This document shows, one piece after another, positions 1 through 8,783 of a stretch of DNA of 64,000 nucleotides. A program made the translations under genes and the position numbers. Location: the NCBI GenBank assembly GCA_041504365.1, contig CP167917.1:2852001-2916000 (forward strand). Direction: 5' to 3'. Every line of letters begins with the position of its first letter. Positions within the stretch are counted from its first letter, which is position 1. This DNA is from Dryocola sp. LX212. Lineage in GTDB: Bacteria; Pseudomonadota; Gammaproteobacteria; Enterobacterales; Enterobacteriaceae. The notes under the pieces are model-generated. The model was not told the DNA's origin and did not search any database. It worked only from the letters and a program-made list of their open reading frames with translations.

Positions 1-554
1 AATACCGCAAAGCCAGCAAGGAGCCTGTTTATTGGCAATTTAAATCAGTAAACGGAGACTGGCTTGGTGTTGGGAAAAGTGGTGCAGAGCAAGCCACCAG
101 GGAGGGTTGCGAAGTTCGACCACTCTACGCAGTCCCACCACTACAGGCTGTGACTGTTCCTACGAAAGAGCACGAATTCCGCGAGCTTGTTAACGATTTG
201 CGGGATGTCGCAATAAAATACCGCGATACACAGCAGCTACGTGAGCAAATAGCTAAAGCGTTGCGCGCTGCTTCGCTAAAAGTTGAGCCTGTAAGCAACC
301 CGTACAAGTTGCCCGAAGGCTGGATTAAATGCATTGATCGTAACCCAGAAGAAGGTGGTCGTTACTGGTGCTACGTCGAAGAGATTAACAGCCTCGGGAA
401 AAGCCACTATCAATGGAATTGCTCATGGAATGGTGATGAGTGGTCAGATGCTGCATTAAGTGGCAGGGTTACACACTGGATGCCACTCGCAGCCGCCCCG
501 CAACATGATGAAGTGGCCAGCGCCCCGAAGGTAGTGATGTCAAAAAAGCAGTGA
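1..554 (+). CDS. Phage protein with C-terminal DUF551 domain, 5' end outside window
   Basis: The frame is open from base 3 with no stop, so this gene is cut by the window edge; the GTG at 150 is internal. About 183 residues are visible. An early stretch, PVYWQF then VRPLYAVP (about residues 9-46), is a pattern common in lambdoid phage accessory proteins. The C-terminal part has GWIKCIDRNP and THWMPL, the two ends of the DUF551 domain. The molecular function of this family is not known. It lies just before the DUF4224 and integrase genes on the same strand, so it belongs to the left part of the prophage's integrase-proximal region. Confidence 0.75.
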   Translation, partial: YRKASKEPVYWQFKSVNGDWLGVGKSGAEQATREGCEVRPLYAVPPLQAVTVPTKEHEFRELVNDLRDVAIKYRDTQQLREQIAKALRAASLKVEPVSNPYKLPEGWIKCIDRNPEEGGRYWCYVEEINSLGKSHYQWNCSWNGDEWSDAALSGRVTHWMPLAAAPQHDEVASAPKVVMSKKQ

Positions 555-647
555 ATTGCGAAGTGTGTCGCGAAGGTGCCCGCGGTGGTTGTGGCACCTG
601 CGCTTTCAGAAATTAACCCGGGTGCAGCCGGATGTGGAGGATTTACC

Positions 648-875
648 GTGAGCGAACTATCACAACGCTTCCTAACTTCAGAGGATCTATACCAATTAAC
701 CGGCTATCGCCGCCCTTCCCTCCAGTGCAAAGCATTAAAAGAGTGTGGAGTTTTCTTCATACCGAGGAAAGATGGCAGACCTGGTACAACCTGGGAACAC
801 GTTTCCAACCCGGTTGGACTACGAGCAACACCGGTTAACCCTGAAGAGGCAGAACCAAACTTTAAGGATATGTGA
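648..875 (+). CDS. Small phage protein, DUF4224 family
   Basis: 75 residues starting MSELSQRFLTSEDLYQLTGY. The FLT-x-EDLYxLTGYxRP opening and the later DGRP-x-TTWE and NPVGLR segments are typical of DUF4224 proteins, which are usually encoded directly upstream of phage integrases. I chose the GTG at 648 because GGAGG lies about 8 bases before it; a longer frame from 576 has no such site. The stop codon shares one base with the integrase ATG (TGATG), so the two are translationally coupled. A role in control of recombination, such as an excisionase, is inferred from position only. Confidence 0.75.
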   Translation: MSELSQRFLTSEDLYQLTGYRRPSLQCKALKECGVFFIPRKDGRPGTTWEHVSNPVGLRATPVNPEEAEPNFKDM

Positions 876-1885
876 TGCCTAGAGTTAGAAAAAACCCTGA
901 TGATAACTGGATGCCTCCACGTGTTCGAAGAGGACGATCAGCTTACGAGTTTCGCTCTGCGGATGGGAGAACAATAAGATTATGTAATTCAGATCTTTCA
1001 AAAGCCCAGGTATGGGCTGAATACGAAAGGTTTATTAACGAGGTTAAAACTGGAAGCAACTTTTCTGCATTGTGTCAGGAGTTCTTTAATTCCGGTGATT
1101 TCCACGAACTGGCTACAGAAACGCGTAAGGATTACACCAAATACTTTTCAAAAGTAAATATCGTTTTCGGGAAAATGAAACCTGACAATATTAAGCCTGA
1201 GCATATCCGTAAGTATATGGATAAAAGAGGTGTAAAAAGCCGTGTACAGGCGAACAGGGAAAAGGCATTTATGTCGAGGGTGTTCCGATGGGCATATGAG
1301 CGAGGAAAGGTAAAATTGAATCCTTGCCAGGGGGTTAAACAATTTAAAGAACAGGCCAGGACGCGTTATATAACCGATCTGGAGTATCGCTCGCTATATG
1401 ATGTAGCCCCAACAGCGGTGAAGGTGGCGATGGAAATCGCCTACCTCTGTTGTGCCAGGCAAGGGGATATCCTTGATCTAAAAAAACATCAGTTAACCGA
1501 TCAGGGCATTCTGATCCAGCAAAGCAAGACTTCTGTATCCCAGATCAAAGCCTGGACAGAACGCCTACGTGCTGCAACTGATTTAGCTGGCCAGCTGAAC
1601 ATAAATAAAGGTATGAGCAGCATTTATGTCCTCCACCAGCCATCAGGCTCTCGCTACACACGCGATGCTTTCAATGCTCAATGGATGAAAGCAAAGAAAA
1701 CTGCAGCAGAGAAATTCCCTGAACTAGATTTTCAGTTCACGTTCCACGATCTGAAGGCAAAAGGGATATCTGATCTCGAAGGCTCACTGAACGAGAAGCA
1801 GGAAATATCGGGCCATAAGAATGCCTCTCAGACAGCACGGTATAACAGAAAAATTGCAGTCGTGCCGGTAGTAGGAGGGCAGTAA
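875..1885 (+). CDS. Prophage integrase, tyrosine recombinase
   Basis: 336 residues. The N-terminus (RGRSAYEFRSADGRTIRL) resembles the arm-type DNA-binding domain of lambdoid integrases, followed by a core-binding domain at about 60-160 and a catalytic domain. Catalytic residues visible are Arg195 (CCARQGD), Lys218 (QQSKTS), His291 (FHDLKAKG), His314 (SGHKN) and the nucleophile Tyr323 (ARYNRK). The second arginine of the usual HxxR motif is Lys294 here. The gene points at tRNA-Leu, whose 3' end lies 126 bases downstream, so the tRNA is the likely attachment site. A GTG at 872 is an alternative start. Confidence 0.93.
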   Translation: MPRVRKNPDDNWMPPRVRRGRSAYEFRSADGRTIRLCNSDLSKAQVWAEYERFINEVKTGSNFSALCQEFFNSGDFHELATETRKDYTKYFSKVNIVFGKMKPDNIKPEHIRKYMDKRGVKSRVQANREKAFMSRVFRWAYERGKVKLNPCQGVKQFKEQARTRYITDLEYRSLYDVAPTAVKVAMEIAYLCCARQGDILDLKKHQLTDQGILIQQSKTSVSQIKAWTERLRAATDLAGQLNINKGMSSIYVLHQPSGSRYTRDAFNAQWMKAKKTAAEKFPELDFQFTFHDLKAKGISDLEGSLNEKQEISGHKNASQTARYNRKIAVVPVVGGQ

Positions 1886-1943
1886 TGCCCTTCTTCATGG
1901 CGAAATCGAATGGCGAAACAATGGTGAAAGGGAAATCGCAGGC

Positions 1944-1969
1944 AATAAAAAACCTCCCGTAGGAGGTTT
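1944..1969 (-). terminator. Rho-independent terminator for the tRNA operon
   Basis: An 8-bp stem (1950-1957 with 1962-1969) and a 4-base loop. Read on the minus strand it is GGAGGTTTTTTATT at its 3' side, a proper U-tract. It lies 42 bases past the CCA end of tRNA-Leu, on the prophage side of the junction. If the tRNA is the attachment site, the terminator now serving the tRNAs is prophage-borne. Confidence 0.75.
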
Positions 1970-2011
1970 ACACGACACTGCTTATCATTGATTTTATTCT
2001 TTTTATTCCCG

Positions 2012-2097
2012 TGGTGCCCGGGGTGGGACTTGAACCCACAAGGCCATAAGCCGAGGGATTTTAAATCCCTTGTGTATACCGATTTCACCACCCGGGC
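2012..2097 (-). tRNA. leuZ: tRNA-Leu (anticodon TAA)
   Basis: 86 nt on the minus strand with encoded CCA. The acceptor stem GCCCGGG pairs with CCCGGGC, the anticodon loop reads TTTAAAA (TAA), and the long variable arm is that of a class II tRNA. The T loop GTTCAAG is present. It is the last member of the glyW-cysT-leuZ order known from E. coli and the probable attachment site of the neighbouring prophage. Confidence 0.96.
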
Positions 2098-2108
2098 GCT
2101 GGGAAAAG

Positions 2109-2182
2109 TGGAGGCGCGTTCCGGAGTCGAACCGGACTAGACGGATTTGCAATCCGCTACATAACCGCTTTGCTAACGCGCC
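2109..2182 (-). tRNA. cysT: tRNA-Cys (anticodon GCA)
   Basis: 74 nt with CCA encoded. It matches E. coli cysT almost base for base: acceptor GGCGCGT pairs with ACGCGCC, and the anticodon loop TTGCAAA gives GCA. It lies 11 bases from tRNA-Leu and 51 bases from tRNA-Gly, so it is part of one tRNA operon. Confidence 0.97.
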
Positions 2183-2233
2183 TTAATCTTTTACCTTTGC
2201 AGGCTGTAACAGCTGAACGCTATTACATAAATC

Positions 2234-2309
<76 letters not shown>

Positions 2310-2390
2310 AAATTTTGAATCAGTGACTGTGTTGCTAATCACTTGATTTTATTATCTTCCGACAAGCTGTGCCGCCGTTCGATGCGTTGC

Positions 2391-2418
2391 ATTCTACTTA
2401 GATGGCGCAGTGAGTCAA
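2391..2418 (-). promoter_or_regulatory. Sigma-70 promoter of glyW-cysT-leuZ
   Basis: On the minus strand TTGACT, a 16-base spacer and TAGAAT. A GC-rich start region follows, as in stable-RNA promoters. It is about 80 bases upstream of tRNA-Gly, and no other gene on this strand lies between. Confidence 0.7.
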
Positions 2419-2468
2419 TGAAATTTTCCGTCCTGGCGTTTCGTTTGCTGAATTTTACGCCGCTTAGA

Positions 2469-3017
2469 TCACGGTTCGAGCAAATCACCGCGCGCGGCGG
2501 CTAAATACTGGAACATTGACCAGAAAGTCAGCACTGCGGCGATAAAGAACAAACCGATGCCGAGGTATTCAATCCACACGTTTGGATGCCACAGCATGCC
2601 GATCAGCGCAAGCATCTGCGCCATGGTTTTGGTTTTACCAATCCATGAGACGGCCACGCTGCTGCGCTTGCCGATTTCTGCCATCCACTCGCGCAGGGCG
2701 GAGATGATGATTTCACGGGCGATCATGGTCGCCGCAGGCAGGGTCACCCACCAGGCATGATAATGCTCCACGACCAGCACCAGCGCGACCACCACCATTA
2801 CTTTATCCGCGACGGGATCGAGGAAGGCGCCAAAGCGGGTGCTCTGGTTCCAGCGGCGCGCAAGAAAACCATCAAACCAGTCCGTGATGGCTGCCAGCCA
2901 GAAGATGAAAGCGCAAAGGAACGGCGCCCAGGTGAACGGCAGATAAAAAGCCAGCACAAAGAATGGGATAAGGATGACACGGAACAGAGTAAGCAACGTT
3001 GGGATATTAAATTGCAT
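2469..3017 (-). CDS. pgsA: CDP-diacylglycerol-glycerol-3-phosphate 3-phosphatidyltransferase
   Basis: 182 residues, the E. coli PgsA length. It makes phosphatidylglycerol phosphate from CDP-diacylglycerol and glycerol 3-phosphate in the inner membrane, the committed step to phosphatidylglycerol and cardiolipin. The CDP-alcohol phosphotransferase signature is complete: DWFDGFLAR, then eight residues, then [10 protein letters not shown] (about residues 45-73). About five hydrophobic segments are visible. It follows uvrC on the same strand with a 58-base gap, as in E. coli, so it is probably partly co-transcribed with uvrY-uvrC. Confidence 0.97.
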   Translation of the reverse strand: MQFNIPTLLTLFRVILIPFFVLAFYLPFTWAPFLCAFIFWLAAITDWFDGFLARRWNQSTRFGAFLDPVADKVMVVVALVLVVEHYHAWWVTLPAATMIAREIIISALREWMAEIGKRSSVAVSWIGKTKTMAQMLALIGMLWHPNVWIEYLGIGLFFIAAVLTFWSMFQYLAAARGDLLEP

Positions 3018-3075
3018 AGTGCCGGATAACTGTCTGTCGTAAGTGAGAAATTGTCCCTATGTTGCTACAGAGACC

Positions 3076-4908
3076 TCAATGTTTCAACGAGTAGTAGATC
3101 TTTTCTGCCAACGCCTGCGAGATACCGGGCACTTTTGAGATTTCTTCAGCGGTCGCATTCATTAACGGTTGCAATCCGCCCATATATTTCAACAGCATTT
3201 GGCGACGTTTTGGCCCAATGCCTTCAATTGTTTCTAGCGTACTGGTATTTTTTACTTTTGCCCGCTTTTTGCGGTGCCCGCTGATGGCGTGGTCGTGGGA
3301 CTCATCGCGAATATGCTGAATCACGTGCAGCGCCGGCGAATCAGGCGGTAAAGAGAAGCCCTCGCCCTCTGGCTCGAAGAATAGCGTCTCCAGACCCGCT
3401 TTACGATCGGTGCCTTTGGCAACGCCCAACAGCAACGGGTGATGCTTATCCCACGCCACGTCCAGCTCTGCGAACACGGTTTTAGCCTGGCCTAACTGCC
3501 CTTTCCCGCCGTCGATAAGAATGACGTCCGGGATTTTGCTCTCTTCTATATCTTTGCCGTAGCGACGGCGCAGCACCTGGTTCATCGCCGCATAGTCATC
3601 GCCCGGCGTGATACCCGCAATATTATAGCGGCGGTATTCGGCACGCAGCGGACCATTAGCATCAAACACCACGCAGGAAGCAACGGTCTGCTCCCCCATC
3701 GTATGGCTGATATCAAAACATTCCATGCGCTTAATGTCCGGAAGCTCAAGAACCTGAGCGAGGGCGTTAAGCCGCTGATGGATGGTGGACTGCTGGGAAA
3801 GTTTGGTCACCAGCGCGGTGGCGGCATTGGTGCGGGCCAGTTTCAGATAGCGGGCACGGTCACCGCGTGGTTTGGTTTGAACATGGATGCGACGCCCGGC
3901 AACTTCGGAAAGCGAGTCCGCCAGCAGGGTTTTATCCGGCAGCGTAAAGTCGAGCAGGATTTCGCCTGGCAAGGTCCGCATCTGGCTGCCCTGCAAATAG
4001 AACTGACCGACAAAGGTTTCCACCACTTCGGCAAGCTCCGTACCGCCCGGCACCTTCGGGAAATAGCTTCGGCTGCCCAGCACTTTGCCCTGGCGGATAA
4101 ACAGCACGTGAACGCAGGCCATGCCGGAGTCAAAGGCCACGCCGATGACGTCCAGGTCGTCACCGGTGTTAGAGACAAACTGCTTCTCGGTGATGCGCCT
4201 TACCGCCTGAATCTGATCGCGTATGCGCGCGGCCGCTTCAAACTCGAGGTTTTTGCTCGCCAGCTCCATTTGCCCGATGAGCTGGGTCAGAACCTGGTCA
4301 TCTTTCCCCGCGAGGAAAAGACGGATGTACTCAACCTGCTGCGCGTACTCCTCCTCAGAGACCAGCCCCGCTACGCAGGGGCCGAGGCAGCGGCCAATCT
4401 GGTACTGCAGGCAGGGCCGCGTACGGTTGCGATAAACGCCGTTTTCACACTGGCGAACCGGGAACACTTTTTGCAGCAGCGCCAGGGTTTCTCTTACCGC
4501 ATAGCCGTTAGGGAAGGGACCGAAATACTCACCCTTCGCATGTTTGGCGCCACGGTGCATTGCCAGCCGGGGATGGGTGTCCGTGCTGAGAAAGATAAAA
4601 GGATAGGATTTGTCATCGCGCAGCAGCACGTTGTAGCGAGGCTGATAGAGCTTGATGTAGTTATGTTCAAGCAGCAGCGCTTCGGTTTCGGTATGGGTAA
4701 CGGTGACGTCAATATGATGGATGAGCGCCACCAGCGCCTCGGTTTTGCGGCTAGACAGATTGCTTCTGAAGTAGCTCGCCAGGCGCTTTTTAAGATCTTT
4801 GGCTTTACCGACGTAGATAACCGTGCTGCTTGCGTCGTACATACGATAGACGCCAGGTTTGCTGGTTACCGTTTTAAGGAAGGCTGCAGGTTCGAAAATC
4901 TCACTCAC
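3076..4908 (-). CDS. uvrC: Excinuclease ABC subunit C
   Basis: 610 residues, the usual UvrC length. It makes both incisions around DNA lesions once UvrB is loaded (nucleotide excision repair). The N-terminal GIY-YIG nuclease begins GVYRMYDAS with [13 protein letters not shown] (about 18-42). A UvrB-binding UVR segment ([12 protein letters not shown]) lies near 210. The RNase H-like nuclease half contains MECFDISH and [10 protein letters not shown]. The C-terminus has paired helix-hairpin-helix motifs ([18 protein letters not shown]). The start overlaps the end of uvrY by 8 bases, which implies translational coupling. Confidence 0.98.
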   Translation of the reverse strand: MSEIFEPAAFLKTVTSKPGVYRMYDASSTVIYVGKAKDLKKRLASYFRSNLSSRKTEALVALIHHIDVTVTHTETEALLLEHNYIKLYQPRYNVLLRDDKSYPFIFLSTDTHPRLAMHRGAKHAKGEYFGPFPNGYAVRETLALLQKVFPVRQCENGVYRNRTRPCLQYQIGRCLGPCVAGLVSEEEYAQQVEYIRLFLAGKDDQVLTQLIGQMELASKNLEFEAAARIRDQIQAVRRITEKQFVSNTGDDLDVIGVAFDSGMACVHVLFIRQGKVLGSRSYFPKVPGGTELAEVVETFVGQFYLQGSQMRTLPGEILLDFTLPDKTLLADSLSEVAGRRIHVQTKPRGDRARYLKLARTNAATALVTKLSQQSTIHQRLNALAQVLELPDIKRMECFDISHTMGEQTVASCVVFDANGPLRAEYRRYNIAGITPGDDYAAMNQVLRRRYGKDIEESKIPDVILIDGGKGQLGQAKTVFAELDVAWDKHHPLLLGVAKGTDRKAGLETLFFEPEGEGFSLPPDSPALHVIQHIRDESHDHAISGHRKKRAKVKNTSTLETIEGIGPKRRQMLLKYMGGLQPLMNATAEEISKVPGISQALAEKIYYSLKH

Positions 4909-5560
4909 TACTGGTTAACGTCTCCGCGTTGAATAACCCATGGCGAATGGCCAGGTGAGTCAGCTCAACGTCGCCACTGATATTCAGTTTACTAAACATT
5001 CGGTAACGGTAGCTGTTCACCGTTTTCGGGCTCAGATTAAGCTGCTCAGAGATCTCATTGACCTTCTGGCCTTTGGTGATCATTAGCATAATCTGTAATT
5101 CGCGCTCGGACAAACTGGCAAAGGGGGTTTCGCTTTTTTCCGGCTCAATCTGACTCAGGGCCATCTGCTGGGCGATATCCGAAGCAATATAGCGCTGGCC
5201 CGCATTCACCGAGCGAATGGCATTCACCACATCCTGGGGCGCTGCGCCTTTACTTAGATAGCCGGAAGCGCCAGCCTGCATAACTTTGGCCGGCAGTGGG
5301 TTTTCCGTGTGGATGGTGAGCATAATGATTTTGATGTCTGAAGAATAACGAGCAATTTTGCGCGTGGCTTCAAGTCCACCGATGCCGGGCATATTCATGT
5401 CCATTAAAACGACATCAACCGGATGGGCGCGACACCATTTCACGGCGTCCTCACCGCAATTTGCTTCACCTGATATCTTAATCCCTTTGATATCTTCAAG
5501 AATGCGTCGTATCCCTGCGCGCACCAGTTCGTGGTCATCAACAAGAAGAACGTTGATCAA
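4901..5560 (-). CDS. uvrY: Response regulator UvrY (BarA partner)
   Basis: 219 residues. It is the NarL/FixJ-type regulator phosphorylated by BarA, which activates the CsrB/CsrC sRNAs and so counters CsrA. The receiver domain has the acidic pair Asp8-Asp9 and the phospho-acceptor Asp54 ([10 protein letters not shown]). The LuxR-type HTH spans about 145-205 (LSERELQIM to [14 protein letters not shown]). It overlaps uvrC by 8 bases. barA is not in the window. Confidence 0.97.
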   Translation of the reverse strand: MINVLLVDDHELVRAGIRRILEDIKGIKISGEANCGEDAVKWCRAHPVDVVLMDMNMPGIGGLEATRKIARYSSDIKIIMLTIHTENPLPAKVMQAGASGYLSKGAAPQDVVNAIRSVNAGQRYIASDIAQQMALSQIEPEKSETPFASLSERELQIMLMITKGQKVNEISEQLNLSPKTVNSYRYRMFSKLNISGDVELTHLAIRHGLFNAETLTSSE

Positions 5561-6041
5561 AGGAAACTCTCCAGAAAAGGGATAACGCTGATAAATGCTC
5601 AGGCGGGCATATTAACAGGTTTTGAGAGTAACTTTAAAATGTAAAAATAGAGAAAGCAGGATCGCCCGCAGTTTTCGGAACTTTAATTGTACATGCGCCG
5701 TACAGCTCACGCCCCGCATGTTAATTCTATGCAAAAACATCTATTTTCAATGAATGTTTAAAAAAGGTGATTAACGAACAGACTCTAAAGCACTTCAATG
5801 GATTACATGGCTCGCAATTTAACCTTTACCAAACAAATCTTAAACATTTTCGATTTAATTAACATCTTGTGACCTAATATGTCTGGACACCAGACCCGGT
5901 GGCAAAAATTCTAAACATGGCTATAAACTAAACGCGGGCTTTAGCGCTAATAATTGCGTGAATCTCTGTGCTATACTCCGCCGCCTTACGAAAGCCGTTG
6001 CGCTGAATGACGGTGTACTAACTGAGACTTGAGGAAAGTAA
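5561..6041. other. Long AT-rich intergenic region between uvrY and yecF
   Basis: About 480 bases without a convincing gene. It separates divergent uvrY (minus) and yecF (plus) and so must contain both promoters. The stretch 5740-5900 is clearly richer in A+T than the flanking genes. I see an extended -10 for yecF near 5969 but could not place a convincing uvrY promoter by eye. Confidence 0.5.
5969..5977 (+). promoter_or_regulatory. Extended -10 element upstream of yecF
   Basis: TGCTATACT matches an extended -10 hexamer (TGnTATAAT). No good -35 lies 17 bases upstream, which fits an extended -10 promoter. It is about 65 bases before the yecF start. Confidence 0.45.
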
Positions 6042-6266
6042 ATGAGCACTCCTGATTTTTCCACCGCTGATAACCATAGCGAACTGGCTATCGAAGTCAC
6101 CTGCCTGAAAGTGATGTTAACCCAGATGCTCAAAGCATTGGGCCAGGCCGATGCAGGCAAAGTCATTATCAAAATGGAAAAGCAAATCGCTCAGATGGAA
6201 GACGCGGCGCACGCTGAAGTATTTGGCAATACTGTTAAGCAAATTAAACAAGCCTATCGCCAGTAA
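6042..6266 (+). CDS. yecF: YecF family protein (DUF2594)
   Basis: 74 residues, [19 protein letters not shown] onward, matching enterobacterial YecF in length and sequence. It is a small, mostly helical soluble protein with no signal peptide or membrane segment. Function is not known. GAGGAAAG lies just upstream of the ATG. In E. coli it also sits between uvrY and sdiA on the opposite strand from both. Confidence 0.9.
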   Translation: MSTPDFSTADNHSELAIEVTCLKVMLTQMLKALGQADAGKVIIKMEKQIAQMEDAAHAEVFGNTVKQIKQAYRQ

Positions 6267-6276
6267 GCGGTAAGTG

Positions 6277-6307
6277 ACGGCGGAGTGAAGCTGGCTTCAT
6301 CCGCCGT
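6277..6307. terminator. Strong hairpin between convergent yecF and sdiA
   Basis: A near-perfect inverted repeat of about 14 bases with a CTGG loop (ACGGCGGAGTGAAG paired to CTTCATCCGCCGT). It lies right after the yecF stop. There is no clear U-tract, so it may stabilise the 3' end or act as a weak terminator for either convergent gene. Confidence 0.5.
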
Positions 6308-6337
6308 AGTCGTCTGGCACGCAGAACGTAAAGTCCC

Positions 6338-7060
6338 TCAGATTATCCCCATCGCCGCGGCGTAGCAGGCTATCTGCGTTTTATTCGGCGCGTTAAATTT
6401 CTTCTGCATATTTTTCTGATGAAAATTCACGGTATTCTCCGAGATCGATAAAATCATCGCTATCTCCGACGATGTTTTCCCCTCGCCCGTCCACTGCAAA
6501 ATCTCTCTTTCCCGCCTGCTTAGTTTCAGCGACATCGGCTCAACTGAAGGATCGTCCAGCCTTGCCAGCGTCATTAAACTCAGCTCCGCAAGATACTGCA
6601 AACGTGCATTTAGCTGATCGTCTGGCAGCAGTTTTCCCTTTACGGACGCTCGCGATACCGACAGCAGCCCCGCCGCCCTGCTCGGTGACATAACGCACTG
6701 GGTCATGCCCAGGCGCAAGCCATGATCCCGCGCAGCGTCCCAGAATTCCGGCGTGCCGCTAAAAAGTTCGTCGTTCCACGGCAGAAAGCCGCGCATGAAA
6801 TTCACCGGCTGCAGCACCGGGTCGATAGCGAAATAGTTTTCCTTATGATAATGCTCGAGCCAGGCCGCGGGGTAAGTGGAAATAACCGAGGTTTTGGGAC
6901 GGGTAAAAGGCACCGGATGCCTGACGCAAAAAGCGAAGTAATCAAATTCCAACCGCTGCGTCTGTCGGTGAATCGTGGTGATAATTTCGCGGGCATCAGT
7001 TATAGACTGGAAAATACCGAGTATTTCCCGTCGCCAGCTAAAAAAGTCGCAATCACGCAT
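6338..7060 (-). CDS. sdiA: LuxR-type quorum-sensing regulator SdiA
   Basis: 240 residues from the ATG at 7060, the family length. The frame is open upstream to a GTG at 7120, but homologues start at MxxxDFFSWRR. The N-terminal autoinducer-binding domain (about 1-165) has the family segment LCVRHPVPFTRPK-like FCVRHPVPFTRPK and WNDELF. The LuxR HTH (about 175-240) is LSRREREILQWTGEGKTSSE through ISENTVNFHQKNMQKK. No luxI synthase lies nearby, so this is a solo receptor that senses N-acyl-homoserine lactones from other bacteria or 1-octanoyl-glycerol-type ligands. Confidence 0.95.
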   Translation of the reverse strand: MRDCDFFSWRREILGIFQSITDAREIITTIHRQTQRLEFDYFAFCVRHPVPFTRPKTSVISTYPAAWLEHYHKENYFAIDPVLQPVNFMRGFLPWNDELFSGTPEFWDAARDHGLRLGMTQCVMSPSRAAGLLSVSRASVKGKLLPDDQLNARLQYLAELSLMTLARLDDPSVEPMSLKLSRREREILQWTGEGKTSSEIAMILSISENTVNFHQKNMQKKFNAPNKTQIACYAAAMGII

Positions 7061-7285
7061 TATATCTGGCGTGTCTCCATCGCTATATATATTCATGTTT
7101 TGAATGTCTAACGCTAACACATTTAGTCAATTTATATATGTGATTTATTACCCGACCGACCGGTTCAGGTGAATGCATCTCTGAGCGTCAATATTAATGA
7201 AGGGAGAACGCTACTTATTTAGTTTTGTTCCGTGATAATGATCGGTCTTACTTCCGCCCCCTCCATGCGGAGAGGGCAAAGCAAA

Positions 7286-8038
7286 TTACTGGGTCAAAAA
7301 CTTATCAAGGAACTGCCGGGTGCGGGGCTGCTGCGGACTGGCAAACAGCGCTTTGGCAGGCCCCTGCTCCACGATGCGCCCCTGATCCATAAAGATGGCC
7401 CGGTCCGCTACGTCACGGGCAAAGCTCATTTCATGGGTCACGATCACCATCGTGCGCTTTTCCTGCGCCAGCTGACGAATAGTGCTCAGCACCTCGCCCA
7501 CCAGTTCGGGATCCAGCGCGGAGGTAGGCTCATCGAAAAGAATCACTTCCGGACGCATCGCCAGCGCGCGGGCGATGGCCACGCGCTGCTGCTGACCGCC
7601 GGACAGCCGACGCGGATAGCTGGTCTCTTTCCCCGTCAGCCCCACCTTCGCCAGCAGTTCACGCGCGCGAGCCGTGGCCTGTTCTTTCGGCTCGCCTTTT
7701 ACGATGACCGGTCCTTCAATAATATTTTCCAGCACCGTTCTGTGCGGGAAGAGGTTGAAGCTCTGGAACACGAAGCCAACATGCTGGCGCAGCTCACGCA
7801 CGAGATTTTTCTGTTTGCTGAGCGACCGCGCGGCGTCAATAGTAATCTCGCCGACCTGGATGGTGCCGGACTCTGGCTGTTCGAGCAGGTTGATGCAGCG
7901 CAGCAGCGTGGTTTTACCGGAGCCGCTTGGCCCGATAATCGCCACTACCTCACCCTCTTCCACCGTCAGGTCAATGCCGTGGAGCACCGCCTGACCGTGA
8001 AACTTTTTCACCAGCTGTTTAACGTTGATAGCACTCAT
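7286..8038 (-). CDS. tcyN: L-cystine ABC transporter ATP-binding protein
   Basis: 250 residues (formerly YecC). Walker A is GPSGSGKTT (about 33-41), the signature is LSGGQQQRVAIARAL, and Walker B is VILFDEPTSALDP. It powers import of cystine and related sulfur amino acids with TcyL and the binding protein TcyJ. Its start overlaps the tcyL stop by 4 bases (ATGA). Confidence 0.96.
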   Translation of the reverse strand: MSAINVKQLVKKFHGQAVLHGIDLTVEEGEVVAIIGPSGSGKTTLLRCINLLEQPESGTIQVGEITIDAARSLSKQKNLVRELRQHVGFVFQSFNLFPHRTVLENIIEGPVIVKGEPKEQATARARELLAKVGLTGKETSYPRRLSGGQQQRVAIARALAMRPEVILFDEPTSALDPELVGEVLSTIRQLAQEKRTMVIVTHEMSFARDVADRAIFMDQGRIVEQGPAKALFASPQQPRTRQFLDKFLTQ

Positions 8039-8703
8039 TTCGGATCCCTGTCCTGGCGGTTAAGCTGATTTTCGAAGTAGTTCTGCAGGGCAGACAAGAC
8101 GGTCGCCATCACCCAGTAAATCAGCGAGGCGGCCAGGTACATGGTGAAGACCTCCAGCGTGCGCGAGGTGATCAGCTGCGCCTGACGGAACAGTTCCGGC
8201 ACCTGAATGGTCGCCGCAAGGGAGGTGTCTTTTACCAGGCTGATAAAGCTGTTGCTGAGCGGCGGCAGCGCTACGCGCGCAGACTGCGGCAGAATGGCGC
8301 GACGCAGGGTCTGCCAGCGCGTCATGCCGATGCTGGCGGCGGCTTCCCACTGCCCTTTATCGATAGAGGAGATCGCCGCGCGCAGCGTTTCTGAGGCGTA
8401 GGCCGCAGTATTGAGCGACAGGCCAATCATCGCCGCCGGAACAGGATCCAGTTCGATACCGAACTGCGGCAGGCCGTAGTAGATCATAAACAGCTGGGCG
8501 ATAAGCGGCGTGCCGCGGAAAATCGACACGTAAAAGCGCGACAGCAGCGAGAACGGCAAAAATGCCGACAGGCGCATCATCGCCAGTATAAAACCGAGCA
8601 GCAGCCCGAAGAACATGCCGCCGATACTCAGCTGTAGCGTGAAAACAGCCCCGCGGAGGAGATAAGGTGCCGAATCGATCACCAGTTGCAGACTTTCTTG
8701 CAT
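8035..8703 (-). CDS. tcyL: L-cystine ABC transporter permease
   Basis: 222 residues (formerly YecS). It is a polar-amino-acid-type permease with about five hydrophobic helices and the permease loop EAAASIGMTRWQTLRRAILPQ, where the EAA-x3-G motif contacts the ATPase. It lies between dcyD and tcyN, with an intergenic terminator-like hairpin upstream. Confidence 0.95.
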   Translation of the reverse strand: MQESLQLVIDSAPYLLRGAVFTLQLSIGGMFFGLLLGFILAMMRLSAFLPFSLLSRFYVSIFRGTPLIAQLFMIYYGLPQFGIELDPVPAAMIGLSLNTAAYASETLRAAISSIDKGQWEAAASIGMTRWQTLRRAILPQSARVALPPLSNSFISLVKDTSLAATIQVPELFRQAQLITSRTLEVFTMYLAASLIYWVMATVLSALQNYFENQLNRQDRDPK

Positions 8704-8738
8704 CGTAAATTACACCCTGTCCTGCTTGTTCTTTTGAT

Positions 8739-8770
8739 AAAAAAGGTGGATGACGCTTTGCTTTTCCACC
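8739..8770 (-). terminator. Terminator or attenuator between dcyD and tcyL
   Basis: Read on the minus strand, GGTGGA and TCCACC flank a loop and are followed by six U. It lies after the dcyD stop and before the tcyL start, inside a gene series usually treated as one operon. A related repeat occurs at 17575-17605. Confidence 0.65.
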
Positions 8771-8783
8771 CTACAAAACCCGT

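Noticed and set aside
3703..4932. 409-codon open frame opposite uvrC
   Set aside because: It is a shadow of the GC-rich uvrC gene in an antisense frame; the product has no recognisable domain.
7061..7120. N-terminal extension of SdiA from the GTG at 7120
   Set aside because: Homologues start at 7060 with 240 residues, and no ribosome-binding site is seen for the upstream start.
7232..8068. 278-codon open frame opposite tcyN
   Set aside because: Antisense shadow of the ABC ATPase gene, whose Walker motifs are plain on the other strand.
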